Assembly: GCF_052324685.1 (NCBI RefSeq)
Contig: NC_135219.1
Span: 22,357,758 to 22,421,757 of the forward strand
From: Brachyhypopomus gauderio
Lineage: Eukaryota > Chordata > Actinopteri > Gymnotiformes > Hypopomidae
Length of the DNA: 64,000 bases
Reading direction: 5' to 3'
In this document: piece by piece, positions 40,651 to 53,361 of the stretch
Position numbering within the stretch: position 1 is the stretch's first letter
Layout: every line of letters begins with the position of its first letter
Notes under the pieces: generated by a model
Told to the model about the DNA's origin: nothing
Seen by the model: the letters and a program-made list of their open reading frames with translations, nothing else
Databases searched by the model: none
Translations under genes and position numbers: made by a program

Positions 40651-42053
40651 AAAAGAATCACTGTCCTACAGCTAGGCTGAACCGAGATACATATACACTC
40701 ACTCATGGTCGTCTTAAGGCATAATCTCTTCTCATATTCTCAGCTAACCTCACACATACACATATACCTCAGCAGCCACAGCGTCCTGGCACAGACAGTG
40801 AAATTGGCTGCACTTTTCACATTCAGTGTGAAAGAAGCTCTTATCTATCTCATGCACAAAGTTAAGGCTCTCCAGTAAGCTCCAATACCTTATCTGGGAT
40901 AGCACACACTTTAACAGTCTTTCTGGTTCCTGTTCTCACACACCCAGCTATTATTTATCTGTACATTTGCACACAGACAGTAATTTATCGGTCTCCACTG
41001 TTAATATATAAAAAAAAAAACGTTTTATGCACCATTCCAAAAGACATTTATACTGTAGCTCACGGAGCAGGAGTGTGAGTGTCTTCCACGGCTGTAGCGG
41101 TGTGTCTCTTCACTTAACGTGCCGCTCCGTGTCCCCCAGCTCACAGGCTGCAGAGTACCAGGCGCGGTACCAGAGTACTTCAGCACATGCCGCGGAGGGA
41201 GTGGTGGAGCCCGCGATGCCGCAGGAAAGGCTCCTCCCTGTCCTCTAGCTCCGCCTCCTCCCCATACAACCCCCCCTGCCACTCACCAGGCCCCTCCCCC
41301 CGGCCCAGCGTCTCTCAGGCGGCCCTCAGAACCAGACTGCAGCTGGTGGACCTGGCTGGCAGTGAGAGCGTGGGTACGCATGGACGTAAACAGACATTCC
41401 ATTCTTAGCTACACGCCAGTTATGTCCAATAGTAGAAAGTCTAACCTGTCTAGAAGTGCGCAAGAACAGCCTGTGGCTCAAACATACCTAGAATGTGTGA
41501 CTGGGTCTGTCCTCCAGACGTGTGTGGAGTGAGAGGCGGCCCGGCTCTGTGGGAGAGCTCCTGTATAAACCGCAGCCTGTCGGCGCTGGCTGATGCTCTG
41601 GGAGCTGTGGCAGAAAACCGTACCCACGTCCCCTACCGCAACAGCAAGCTCACACACCTTCTGCAGGACTCCATAGGTGAACACACACCGTCGAACACAA
41701 GACGTGTATCGCATGCCCGCGTGCATATGTGCACACGAAACACATTGAACGGTGCATGCGGTTTTTCCAAATTATGAATAAAAAAGTTTCTATAATAGAC
41801 TGTGGTGTGTTAAACTGCACAACACCAGCCTGTACTGACGCCACTGTGATGAAGTCGTGTTTCTTAGTGAAGGGATTATCTGTTTCCCTCCTGTCCTGCA
41901 GGGGGAGATGCGAAGCTCCTGGTGATGCTGTGCGTGTCTCCCACCCAGCGCTTCCTCACTGAGTCTCTGCAGACTCTGGGCTTTGGCCCCAGAGCAAGAC
42001 AGGTCCAGAGAGATCCCCCGCGCAGGAAGAACACCACTCTAAACAGGAAGTAA
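35753..42053 (+). CDS. kif25: kinesin KIF25, first coding exon interrupted by a MITE
   Basis: A kinesin-14-like microtubule motor. Human KIF25 is linked to centrosome positioning. Coding parts: exon 1 35753-35809 plus 36090-36106 (split by a MITE), then 36296-36359, 37032-37173, 38223-38326, 38857-38942, 39035-39074 (40-nt microexon), 39174-39241, 39381-39455, 39614-39757, 39967-40140, 40448-40602, 41140-41373, 41518-41676 and 41902-42053. Without the MITE the frame would be 556 codons plus stop. A coiled-coil neck ([20 protein letters not shown]) leads to [14 protein letters not shown], the kinesin-14 neck/motor join. The motor has P-loop [10 protein letters not shown], switch I DSSRSH, switch II DLAGSE and [15 protein letters not shown]. 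The exon 2 acceptor (CAGAG) was chosen by phase. With the MITE unspliced, the first exon stops after 20 codons, so the allele may be damaged or may rely on another start or splice. Confidence 0.87.
35802..36089. mobile_element. hAT-like MITE (272 bp) with 8-bp target duplication
   Basis: The element spans 35810-36081 between direct copies of TTCTAGAC (35802-35809 and 36082-36089). Its ends CAGGGGTAATCAA and TTGGTGATACCTG are imperfect inverted repeats (9 of 13 positions) of hAT type. The interior is GC-rich near both ends with GGTCCGGGTCC words and a perfect palindrome GTCCGGATCCGGAC (36042-36055). It contains no open frame. It lies within coding sequence of kif25. Confidence 0.88.
37657..37688. 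repeat. (CA)n microsatellite
   Basis: CA run in a kif25 intron. Confidence 0.95.
38779..38824. repeat. (CA)n microsatellite
   Basis: CA run ending about 30 nt before the acceptor of the kif25 exon at 38857. Confidence 0.95.
40617..40649. repeat. (CA)n microsatellite
   Basis: CA run just after the donor of the kif25 exon ending at 40602. Confidence 0.95.
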
Positions 42054-42772
42054 AGGAAGGGGAGGGATCTGTAAGAAAGAGGGCATAAAACCTCTGTGAC
42101 AGAGGACGGCTTTTACAGTTTAAGTGATTAGGATATGGGACGTGGTCATGAGACTAGTGAGTGCAAATCACATGATGGACACAAGACTTCAAAACTCATT
42201 TATTATGCGATGGTGTAAAAGATCCAGAACTAAATAATGTTGCATGTAGGCACTGTGTGTGGGGCTTTTTAATTTTTATTTTGTTCAGCCTCTTTAATTT
42301 CTGCGCTGTGCCGATTTGGTGCTTATGTGACTAGCATGAGTAATATTGACAGGTCTAATTACACCGAGAAACCTCCAAGCATCATTCCTCCATGCATTTG
42401 CACATGTTTACTGTTCACTCATTGGCTTGGTACAACGCAGACTTTGTTTGGACTTGTTCATATCAGTTAGCAGATATTTTGTGACACTGTAATACTACTT
42501 TTTTTTAATTGTTTGTGATTGTAAGTATAAAAAATGGTTGCATGAATAGGACGAAGATAAATGGAAAACACGGAGAATCAAGACTTATTTATTTTGACGC
42601 TTTCAAGTGTATTCCTAAATATTGTTTTTTTTTGTTTGTTTGTTTGAATCTAATCTAAATTCTTATCTTAGACATACTATATTTTCTCAAATTATAGAAC
42701 AAAAAAAAGAATTGTTAACTTTTTTTAAATGTGCATAGTAATGTATTCGAAATGTAAAGTATTTCTTGCCTA

Positions 42773-42778
42773 ATTAAA
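42773..42778 (+). terminator. possible kif25 polyadenylation signal
   Basis: ATTAAA about 720 nt after the kif25 stop codon, in an AT-rich tail. It is a weaker hexamer and other sites are possible. Confidence 0.3.
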
Positions 42779-43294
42779 AGTTTACTTATGGCCTTTTTCT
42801 TTGCTGTCAGCAATTCATCAGCCAATCCGACGTGGCGTGTAGAAAACGTCACAATAGTCCCAGTTTGGTCAATGTTTTCGTGAGTTGTTACCAAAGCGGG
42901 CATGTCCGCCCTTGTTTGCCTAGTCATCCTCAGCTGAACGACGCGTTTATTGCCACAACACGACACCGCTGTTGTGTTTTTTACCCTCCGATATCGCCAG
43001 TTTTACCGTCAGTGGAAACGGGTAAGATGTCCAAGTTACATTTTCAACCTGGCTCGCTTGCCTAGTCTGTTATTTGCTATCAGGTTTTCGTTTTTTACAG
43101 GGAGTTTACACTTGACAGGTTAATTTACACTTGTAAATTAGCTTTCGGTATGTGCTTCAAGCTTGCTGTAGTTTGTGGGAGCCGAATTGTTTACTGACTA
43201 GCAAGTGTTTGATTCGTTATGACAAAATAGTTTGCTTTCACTACAGCTATATTAATGTGTATATTTATACACAGTGCCCTTAAATAACAGGAAA

Positions 43295-43820
43295 ATGCTG
43301 AAAACTATTGGCCAAGTGGTATTTTCTACAGGGCTGCAGAACCCAAAGTTTACATCCCAAGACAGCAAGGTTGGTCAGTGAATATGCAACAGTGTTTGCC
43401 ACAGCATATAATATTTAAACTGATCTTTAGACTAAGTGTATTACTTGAGCATGATTGTTTTAAATTCTCTTTAGGGTCAGGACTATGAGATCCGTACGTA
43501 CCACACCACAAACTGGGTCAGTACAACAGTCAGTGGGGCGGAACAGGACGCAGCCTTAAGCGCTGGATTCAAGAGACTCTTCAAATACATCCAGGGCGAT
43601 AACGAAAACAGTATGTTTCACACACTGGTCTGCCAAGGTTATTTAATGTGACTTTAGAAACATTTAATAAGATTCGAATCAGCACAAACCTAATTTGGTT
43701 ACGATTATTGCAAGCAGTGTTATCAGCGTTTCGATTTTTCGCAGTGATGAAACAGCAAACAGCGAAGTTCTGCACCAAACAAGACTATGTTGGCAGTTCA
43801 TGTTCTGCAGTTATAATTAA

Positions 43821-43874
<54 letters not shown>

Positions 43875-45311
43875 CCTGAAAAACAACCCCACACCATAAT
43901 ACCCCCTCTGCCAAATTTTACACTTGGCACAATGCAGCCAGACAAGTACCGCCAAACCCAGACTCATCCATCAGATTGCCAGATGGAGATGCGTGATTCG
44001 TCACTCCAGAGAACAAGCCTCCACTGCTATAGAGTCCAGTGGTGGCATGCTTTACACCACTGCATCTGACTCTTTGCATTGCACTTGGTGATGTATGACT
44101 TGGAGGCAGCTGCTCAACCATGGAAACCCATTCCATGAAGCTCTCTGCACACTGTTCTTGAGCTAATCTGAAGGCCACATGAAGTTTGGACGTCTGTAGT
44201 GATTGATTCTGCAGAAAGTTGGCGACCACTATGCACTTGAGCATTGACTGACCCCACTCGTCAGTTTACGTGGCCTACTACTTTGTGGCTGAGTTGCTGT
44301 CATTCCCAAACACCTCCATTTTCTTATAATAGAGCTGACAGTTAACTGTGGAATATTTAGGAGCGAGGGAATTTCACGACTGGATCTGTTGCACAGAGCA
44401 ACCCATTCTTTCATTTTGTAAAAACAGTCTGCATGCATAGGTGCTTAATTTTATACACCTTTGGCCATGGAAGTGATTGGAACACCTGATTCCGATAATT
44501 TGGATGGGTGAGTGAATACTTTTGGCAATATATTGTATATTGAAATAAAATATGTTAATAGAAATTCAAGCTTCTAAAGTCAAGCAAAATTCAGTAATAC
44601 AATTTTTTACGCTCTACCATAAGTTGTCTTTGTCCACCTGAAGTAGACTATCATCAACTAATAGTCCATGAATCTCATCTTCCATTCTTTCCAGTTGTCT
44701 CCAACTATAACAAAATGGAGACGTCTCCATTAGCATATGCGAAAGATAGTAACAGCTCAGTAGAACCAGGATAGCATTGAATAACAGTCTTTGATGTAGG
44801 TTTTTCAGTGTGTACATGTCCTCTCTGTATCAGAGGCGAAAGTGGAGATGACTGCGCCTGTGACGTGCCTGATAAACCCTGGAGAAGGACCAAGCAGTGA
44901 GAGCTCCTTTACTGTCTCCTTCTACGTCCCCGAGGAGCAGCAGGCCGACCCGCCCAAGCCCAGCACCCCTGAGTTGTTCGTAGAGAGCAGGCAGGAGTTT
45001 ACAGTATTTGTGAGGTATTGCTCAGATGGTCATAAATGGGCCTGACCATTCATTGCGATTTAGATCTTCATTTGCACAAACACTCCACATGTTTTCCACC
45101 ACTTTGATGTTTTTGCTGTAGGACCTTTGGTGGTTTTGCCAACGCGGAGAACACGAGAGAGGAGCTTCTGAAGCTGAGTGAGAGCCTGAAGAGGGACGGG
45201 ATGTCCTTCAAGGAGGTGCCCTACTACCGAGTAGGCTACGACAGCCCTTTCAAACTGATCAACCGCAAGAATGAAGTCTGGCTTTTCAAGCAGGAGGAGG
45301 GGAAGGAGTAA
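43295..45311 (+). CDS. hebp2: SOUL/heme-binding protein, closest to HEBP2
   Basis: A member of the SOUL family of small heme- or tetrapyrrole-associated proteins; mammalian HEBP2 is tied to mitochondrial permeability. Four coding exons: 43295-43369, 43475-43610, 44834-45014 and 45122-45311, giving 193 residues with matching phases. Family features are [15 protein letters not shown] near the N-terminus, [21 protein letters not shown] (a strong SOUL signature), [14 protein letters not shown] and [20 protein letters not shown] near the end. A 5' non-coding exon probably ends at 43021. Fish have several SOUL paralogues, so orthology to hebp2 rests mainly on adjacency to nhsl1, as in human. Intron 2 carries a truncated Tc1 element. 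The AATAAA at 45953 is a likely end signal. Confidence 0.85.
43824..43872. repeat. (TA)n microsatellite
   Basis: TA run at the broken end of the Tc1 element in hebp2-like intron 2. Confidence 0.95.
43873..44536 (-). mobile_element. truncated Tc1/mariner transposon
   Basis: Read on the minus strand it begins with a Tc1-type terminal sequence (TTGCCAAAAGTATTCACTCA, near 44535). Transposase pieces follow: [20 protein letters not shown] (helix-turn-helix part, 44229-44438), then the part around [10 protein letters not shown] and a frameshifted GGGG.MVWG region near 43890. The C-terminal part of the transposase and the far terminal repeat are missing. Stops and frameshifts make it inactive. The break lies at the (TA)n run. 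Confidence 0.9.
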
Positions 45312-45952
45312 GTGAAGCGGTTTCGGGGTGTGATGGATGCAGGTGAAGGCCGTGAACCTACCGTCTGTCCCTCATACGCTTACAAGTGCCTGAAAGTTTT
45401 GCTAAAAATCCTTATTAATCAGTTCATCCAATCAGTGGATACGTTTATATTCAGTTTATGAAATGTTTTACATGTGTTTTCTGAGAGCAGTTACAATGAA
45501 CAATATATGCTACTACAACATGAAGGTCATGAAATAATGTAAAAAGTTTTATGTCAGATGCACATACTGCACACTACAGTGTGACTAAAAGTGTGCACAG
45601 ATATGTATGTTTTTCTTTTCTCGACACTTTTGGGTGAGGGAGAGGGATGTTTTTGTATAATGGCATTAATGAATTGTTAAAGATTTCTGTTGTGATCAGA
45701 AGTAATTTTATTGCTTTGTGGCTATATACAAACTTAGCTGAAAATAATCATATAACCATTCTAATGTGAACACTAACATTCCAAATAACTAGACTTGGGA
45801 ATCTGGGCCTTCATGCAGAATTAGCTTGTATTTGTCAAGAGACTTCAGCTACCTGATTTTGTAAGTGAAATGTTTTAAACTGATTAGGAATTCTGTAATT
45901 AAAGGCAATGAACATGTGCAGGAATTGTGTAACTTTTGTTTACTAATTAAGC

Positions 45953-45958
45953 AATAAA
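45953..45958 (+). terminator. polyadenylation signal of the hebp2-like gene
   Basis: AATAAA about 640 nt after the stop codon, followed by T-rich sequence. Confidence 0.55.
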
Positions 45959-45974
45959 CAGAACTGTCCTAAAT

Positions 45975-48770
45975 AAGCAATTCAAATTTGCTGGATATTT
46001 TTCAATGGGTCCATTTTATTACATTTTTCTGCACCATCAAGATGTATAAAAGATATGTAGGCTGATATGGGGGGGGGGGGGGGTGTAAATATTATTGTGA
46101 CATCAGAGAAAGCGATTTCAAAGCAAGGTTTTGAAGGTTTGATCCCACACAAGGACCTTATGGATTAGGGGAGGGAATGGTGTTTTGAAACTAACAATAT
46201 TTACATATTTTAAAAGTTACATCCATCATCGTGCGGAGGAAATTACCCCCGGCTCCTGGGAAGGAGTCCTCACTGAGGAAAAGGAAACGCACATGCACCT
46301 CCAGGTTCATTTAGAGGTAACTGATGGCTGAATATCATATTCACATGCTCAGCACAAACAGAAGAGGACAGCACATTAAACAACCGCCTCATTTCAATAT
46401 TTGTGCTGAGTCAATATAACAAATGAAGATCTGTTACCTCAGTGGGAGAGCCTTGCCAGATTACTAACATAAACGTGTTACCCAAATGCTTCAATATGAA
46501 TTTTGTTTTTGCTTATTCTCTTTGCGATGTTGCAAGAGACCTCATGACAGAATTTATGGAAGGAACTGGACCTCTGCCAGCACATTTGTGTTGGGCTTCC
46601 AAACCCTCCCGTTCCACACCTGTCCATCTTGGCTCTGTGCACTTCGTAGCCCAAAGCCTGCCAGAGTCCTACATGCATCTACAGTAAGCAATAGTCAATA
46701 CGAGGAAGGCAGTAGATACAGAAGAGTGATCAGCGATGACCTCCCAGAAGCCTTTGCAAATGACAAATGGCTGTGGGTGCCATGGCGACGGCGCTAATGA
46801 GATTGGGGTTTGGACAACTGGCTGACAGGTGGCAGTGAATCAAGACACAGACAGGACAGATGGGCCGTTTTTAAATATCACTAAGTTTTATTACAGAGAC
46901 GTACACAAGAGGGTTAGCAGTCATCTGCATCATCGATCTCTTCCTCCATCTCACCATTTCCCTGATTTGGTTACCTGTTCTAACTCTGTATCGACAATAC
47001 GGTAGTGAGACTTCATGAACGTCCTGCTATAGGAAAAGAAAAACAAATCTCAAAGCCAGAGTGTCATTGATGGCTGAAAGGTAATGTGATGTAGTCTCCC
47101 CATATAACCAAAATAAACTCAGAAGTAGATCTCCCAATTAAATCCCTGCCAACTATTTGAAATCACATTCTAGCTTTTCTAAAATAAATACTCTACAATA
47201 GTAAGCCACTCCCCTCTAACAAGGGCATCTAAAATGTACAAATTCTTTGAAAATAAGTCCAGATGTTATTTCTTAATAATTTTTGTATGTATATACATAA
47301 AAAATATAAAAAACTTCACAAGAAGAGTGTTTATGGAAAAGTACATGAGTTAGTAATTAAGCCTTTAAGTAAAAGCAATTCTTCACCAGACCCTTAAGAT
47401 TTGGCATCTTCAGGCCATACCTTATTGAACTTGTTTCCTAATGATTCCTAATGATGTATATGATAACGTGGCCCACAGATGTTCTTCTGAGAAACGTACC
47501 CCTCATCTGTAGCTCCTCTCCGCTCTGCTTCCACACTCCAGTGGGAAGATTGTTCAAGTCTTCACAAACGTTTTCAAAAGGTGAAATGCGGTACAGCCGT
47601 CTTCGTGTATTTGATGTTTGTTCAGAGCACCTTCAACAGTAGCAGACCTGATATTTTCTATTGCTGCAGTGCACTTTAACCATCTATAAACCTCGAAAGA
47701 GTCTCAATAAAATCGGACAAAGTATGCTCAGAAACCCTTTTCCCCCTCCTCATCCACTGCAGACCAAACCATTTGTGACCAGTTCCTGCCGAATGTCTCA
47801 CTCATACCTGCTTTCACATTCAGTCCTCATCAAACCATTTTGACGAGCTGCACTTGTTACGTCAGACTGGAGATGGAACCCAGACGACAGTAGGGATGGC
47901 TGGCTAAGCTACACTAAGCTGAAGAAGCTACTGAGTGTACAACTGTGTTTCACCTTTACCCAGGTGTTTCAGGGCTTAAACGATTATCCCAGTGAGAAGA
48001 GTCAGCTGAGTGGTAAAAAAAACCCCAAAAAACCCTTAAATCTATCAGTGAGGGTTTGCACATTTCTCATAGGAAATGAGAAACAACCAGCTTCATAAGG
48101 TCTGGGCTGAAAATAGCAAATGTATCCTTTAAAGAACCCTCAGATAAATGCTGTCACCTATCCAGAATCACTCCCAGGGTACATATATATATATATATTT
48201 TACTGTTTAGCTCTTTGGTTACCCAAACCATTACAAACAAAGCAGGTTTGTTAATTGTTTTAAGCAAGTTTTGTCTTTTTTGTGTAAAAAAATTACTCTT
48301 TCTTTGCCAAATGAGTTACAACCAACACAGGCATAATTTCTTAAAATGATCAAACATACAAATAAACAGACACATACACAGTGCAAACCTACACGCTAAA
48401 AATCAAAACAAAGGTCTTTATCCCGCCCGCCTCTTCCGAACCATCTCGCCAGCGAGCCAGTGTCTCCCAGTGTATCCCAGTGTCTCCCAGCTGCTCCAGC
48501 ACTCCTGCAGGTGCTGGGTCTTCACTTCAGGACCCGGTGTGCATGCCTGTCTTCACCACCAACAGGAACGGCGCCTCCCCGGACCTCCGGGACGGGAGGC
48601 AGGAGGTGGTGGTGGCTTGTCAGAGTGGACTGTGATCTGGACGCTACAGGGAGTCTCTGCAGCACTCCGAGCGTTCCACACAAGCAAAGCTCACCCACCC
48701 TCGTCTACAGCCAAAATAGATCACTTAGCAAATCCCGCATCTCTTGCTAATACACGCTGCTTGTGGATCA
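45975..48770. other. convergent spacer between hebp2-like and nhsl1
   Basis: No exon is recognised. It holds a G-run at 46069-46083 and a short (AT) run near 48182. A minus-strand AATAAA (TTTATT at about 46887) could be a distal nhsl1 signal. The rest looks like ordinary spacer. Confidence 0.4.
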
Positions 48771-48773
48771 GTC

Positions 48774-48779
48774 TTTATT
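48774..48779 (-). terminator. candidate nhsl1 polyadenylation signal
   Basis: TTTATT on the plus strand reads AATAAA on the minus strand, about 385 nt after the nhsl1 stop codon. Confidence 0.45.
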
Positions 48780-49161
48780 AACTCATGTTTCCAATCTACA
48801 GTTAGACCTGAAATCCATTAGACTGGAGAAGATAACGAGCACAAACAAGCAGAAGGAAACAGAAGTCAAATGGAGAAGCTTGTTGGAAATGAACGTATTA
48901 GCATGAATGGGAACACAGTTTCCTTAACAAACAACACTAAAAATGACCATTTCTTTCTGTTGTTTTTGGGCCTGGTTTCGTGAACAGCTGATGCAACTGA
49001 AACTCGACCAATACGAATGAGGCACCTCGTGGTCTTGCGCCGTGGTCCTGCCCAGAGCTTGGAGAGCTGCCCGGACCCACACCCCCGGTCTCTGGCTCTA
49101 CTGGCACAGTCTGCAGGGTGGACTCACATCCCCTCATCTGAGGAAAAAGTCTTTTGAACCC

Positions 49162-52100
49162 CTAACTGCTCTCCTCTTCATGTAAAGTGCTGCGGGAGTC
49201 CAGAGGGGCCGCAAGAGGCGTGGCTACTGGGAAAAGAGGGCGTGGCTCATCCCAGCCCTCCCCGCTCTCAGCCAGCTCCCCCTCCCTTTCACAGATGACG
49301 GTCATGGGGCTGCTGAGGATCCGGCTGCGGGCGTTATACTTGCTGCTGGCAGCCGAGGGCGGCGTGCGTGAGCGGCCGTACTTGGGCCCCACCAGCGAGG
49401 AAGGGGACATGGGCGCCGGGGAGCCCAGCGAGTACCGGGAGGGCAGCACGCCCTCGCTCCGGGCCCAGTCCTCTGGCGCCCTCTTGCTGCGACTGGGGGA
49501 AGCGCAGGGGCTGTCGGGGCTGCTCGCGGGCGAGCCCGGGTCCAGCGGGGAGTCGAGGGAGCGGGCCCTCTGGAAGCGTGGGTCCGTGGAGCGCAGCATC
49601 TCGGCGGCCGACATGCGGAAGCTGGTCTCCGAGCGGCTGCCCTTCCTCAGCAGCAGGGCCTTGAAGTTGTCGCTGCTGGTGGCCGTCTTGCGCAGGCTGC
49701 GCTGGATGGAGCCCGACGGCCGGGGCAGGGAGGAGCTGAGGGCGGGGCTGAGGGTGGGGGTGGGGGTGGGGCCCATCCCTGTGGGCGTGGCTGGGGGAGA
49801 GGAGGAGTGGCTTCGAGACCGGTCCTCCTCAGAATCCTTTCGTCCCAGGACCTTCCGCTTAGATCTGTAGAGAGGAAGGTAGAGAAGGTAGTGAGTGAGT
49901 GAGTGTGTGTGAGTGTGTGTCTGGGTCTGCTTTCGCAGGGATGGTTAAAAGGCAGGAGGCAAGTGAAACGTTTATTTTTTAAGTAAAAAAAAAAAAAGCC
50001 TTTTTTCTCTTAAAGGAATGGGACACTTTAAATACAAAAGCAAATAGCATCTTAAAGCCAGCTCTCTGTTCTTAGTGCATTGGCTTATACATGCATTAGT
50101 TTTGTAGCGGGTACCATGGAGGACACATTCTCTACCCATAGTCCTCAGCTAAGCCTGCTTCAGGCCCCTCCCCCCCAGGCTCAACAGACTCAAAGAGTTC
50201 ACTTTGTGATTATTGTTTCAGATGAGCCACCACCCTCTATCAATTTCTCTGCCATTTTTACCTGAGTAACCCAGGAGAGGAGTCCATGCTGCAGGTACAT
50301 CGGAAAAGTAGGAATAACTTAATAGCACTAGATATCAGTGGCAGGTGAAGCACAGACTGCACTCGAGTCTTTTATTCAAATGCAGTCACTTAGAAGCCAA
50401 TGGAAAGGTGAAAACTGCATGGTTTGCGGTTTTGAGGGCTGCTCCTAACGCCAGCACAGGAACGGTGGAATTAATCAACAAAGCCAAGAGGGAAAAGTGC
50501 CCAAAAAGCATTTTAAATGCGACGGCGCACTTCCTCACCCCGCCAGCAGGGGCGCAGGAGGTCCGCTCTGGCCGTCCAATGGCTTCTCTGAGAAATCGCA
50601 TTCATTAGCACTGCGTCACCGCTGCAGATTACTGGAGTGAGGGATTAGCGAGTGAAGAGAGCAGAAACGTATCCCTGCACTGGGATTACGGGGCTAATCC
50701 CGCCCAAGCGTCACAGCATGAGGGAAAGCACCAACGGAAAATTACTTGCCAGAGCGCACCTGGCGTGCTGGGGGGAGGTCCCGCCCCGGGGGGCGTGGCT
50801 GTACGGCGGAGCCCGAAGGAGAACGGGAGGGAGAGAACGACAGACACGAGAGAGAAGGATGCGCTCAAGAGACATTGTAGAATCAACCAATCACAGAAGA
50901 GAAAAACTTGGACCACAAGCAGACAGGACACGAGAGGCTGGAGGACAGGCAGATATGGAGCCGATCGCTTCTATCAGATCCTACGCTTAATCCGACTGGG
51001 ATTACGGCAGCGGAGAAATCAAACTAATTAAAAGGATATGATTAGCAAACTGGAAAAACAACAACGCATAAAATTTCATCTCAATAAAATTACTTAATTA
51101 AAGATAAAACTGAAAACACGAATTCTGAATACACGTAACATAAGGCTAGGTATAACACCTCATCAATGTTGACTTCTATTTCAAGGTTAACAACATTTCA
51201 CTGTTATACTGTTTCTGGGTGAAAGCGCACACACACTCACACTCTCACACACATTCACAGTAGCAGAAAGAACAAATGTCTCGATTGAAATAGTGTGACA
51301 TGGCGTTGATCTTATTTTCCCCCCCTTTCTTTCAAAAAGCTGTTCCCTGCAACAGAGCCAAGAGTGCATTTCTATGGTATGGGAGTGTGGTTACTAATTC
51401 AAAATGGCTGTGAAAGTTTGCGTATATATTTGCACGTGTGCATGCTAAACATATCCAGCATGTGTACCCGGATCGCTAAGCTAAGACCCATCTGACCCTG
51501 TAGCCTCTGGCAATAAGGACGGGGGTGTTGTGCTCCTGAATAATGAATGGCTGAAGGAGGTTTCCTCTCGTGCTTGGCAGCTGCACAACTGGAGGAAGCC
51601 CAGGACACCGTCCCCGTCGGAGACATCCTGGACTAGCCTGTCCCCCTCCGCCTGCTCCGCGCTCCCACTTTGATGGATTTGTCCGAGAGCGGAGAAGACG
51701 GCCTGCTTTAAAGTTACGATAGGACAGGCGAGGGGGCTTAAGGATGGGGGGGGGGGGGGGGGGGGGGCAGGATGGGAGGCACATGAGGAGGAGGAGGAGG
51801 TGGTGCTGAGAGCCAAGGGGAGGAGTACCTGTGAATGGCTGCGAAGAGGTCCTCAGTGGTGCGGGGGCGTGTGGGCGTCACCATGTCCCTGAAGGCGTCG
51901 CCGTTCACGCTGGGTGCCGGCGAGGAGCCTGCCGTGCTGGGCTCGAACACCTCACCTGAGGGACACACAGCAGTGTTACACACACACACCTCACCTGAGG
52001 GACACACAGCAGTGTTACACACACACACCTCACCTGAGGAACACACAGCGGTGTTACACACACACACACCTCACCTGAGGGACACACGGCAGTGTTACAC

Positions 52101-53302
52101 ACACACACACCTCACCTGAGGGACACACAGCAGTGTTACACACACACACCTCACCTGAGGGACACACGGCAGTGTTACACACACACACACCTCACCTGAG
52201 GGACACAGCAGTTTTACACACACACCTCACCTGAGGGACACAGCAGTGTTACACACACACACACACACCTCACCTGAGGGATACACAGCAGTGTTACACA
52301 CACACACACACACACCTCACCTCAGGGACACACAGCAGTGTTACTCACACACTCATCACCTGTGAGACGCATGGCACAGTGTTACATTCACACTCTCTCT
52401 CAACACGAAACCCACATTGGCATTCACAGCAGTGAGAGAGCTATAGCTGTAATGTACTTTGACACGCACTGTTCTTCATGGAGAAGACTACCCACCCACA
52501 TTCTCTTACACTCTGTAAAATATACACTGCATGCATTGTACACATTCCAAAGCCAATCATGGCTAAAAGCCATGCTGCATCTATATATAGTGTGCAGACA
52601 GCGGTCGAGACAAACACACACCCCACATTGTGGACCAAAATAATCAACACACTATAATTTGTACAGCCAAGACCAGAAGTCGGAGATCTTTTAACTGAAA
52701 GACGTGATACCCATAGATGACGGGACAAGCAAAGTCCCCCAACTGCAGTTCCTGCTACAGTCCAACAATTGGCAGTCAGATCCGCTGCCTCATCTAAGTG
52801 AGAAACACATCCTAACATGCAGACACCTCCTTCAGTCTTTGACACGCAGAAGGACAAACAGTCAATCACACAGACCCCTCAAATCAAATAGCTATCAAGA
52901 CGAATGCAAAAGGTCGTGATCTTACATCCTCTCAGATGACTGCGCCTCTCCCTTAGCCGACCTGCTCCGCTCCCACACTCTCTCTCCGTCTCTGCTCGTC
53001 TCCCATCTGCACTTGCCCGAGACGATGCAGGCGAACTCACGTTACGCGCTCCCTTTACTCATCCTCCCTCCCTACCTCCCTCTCTCCCTCCTCCTCTCTA
53101 TCCAGGGCTGGCCCACACTCCTCCCCTCCACTCTAAGTGGTCCTGCCCCAGGGAGACCGGCCCATCCTGCTACCGTGATGAGAGAGAGGGAGGGAGGGAG
53201 AGAGAGGGGGGAGGGAGGGAGGGAGGGAGAGAGAGGGGGAGGGAGGGAGAGAGAGAGAGAGAGAAAGAGGGGGAGGGAGGGAAGGAGGGAGAGAGAGAGG
53301 GA

Positions 53303-53361
<59 letters not shown>

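Noticed and set aside
49187-49870. 227-codon frame antisense to the last nhsl1 exon
   Set aside because: The opposite strand carries the conserved nhsl1 C-terminus; this frame is a shadow.
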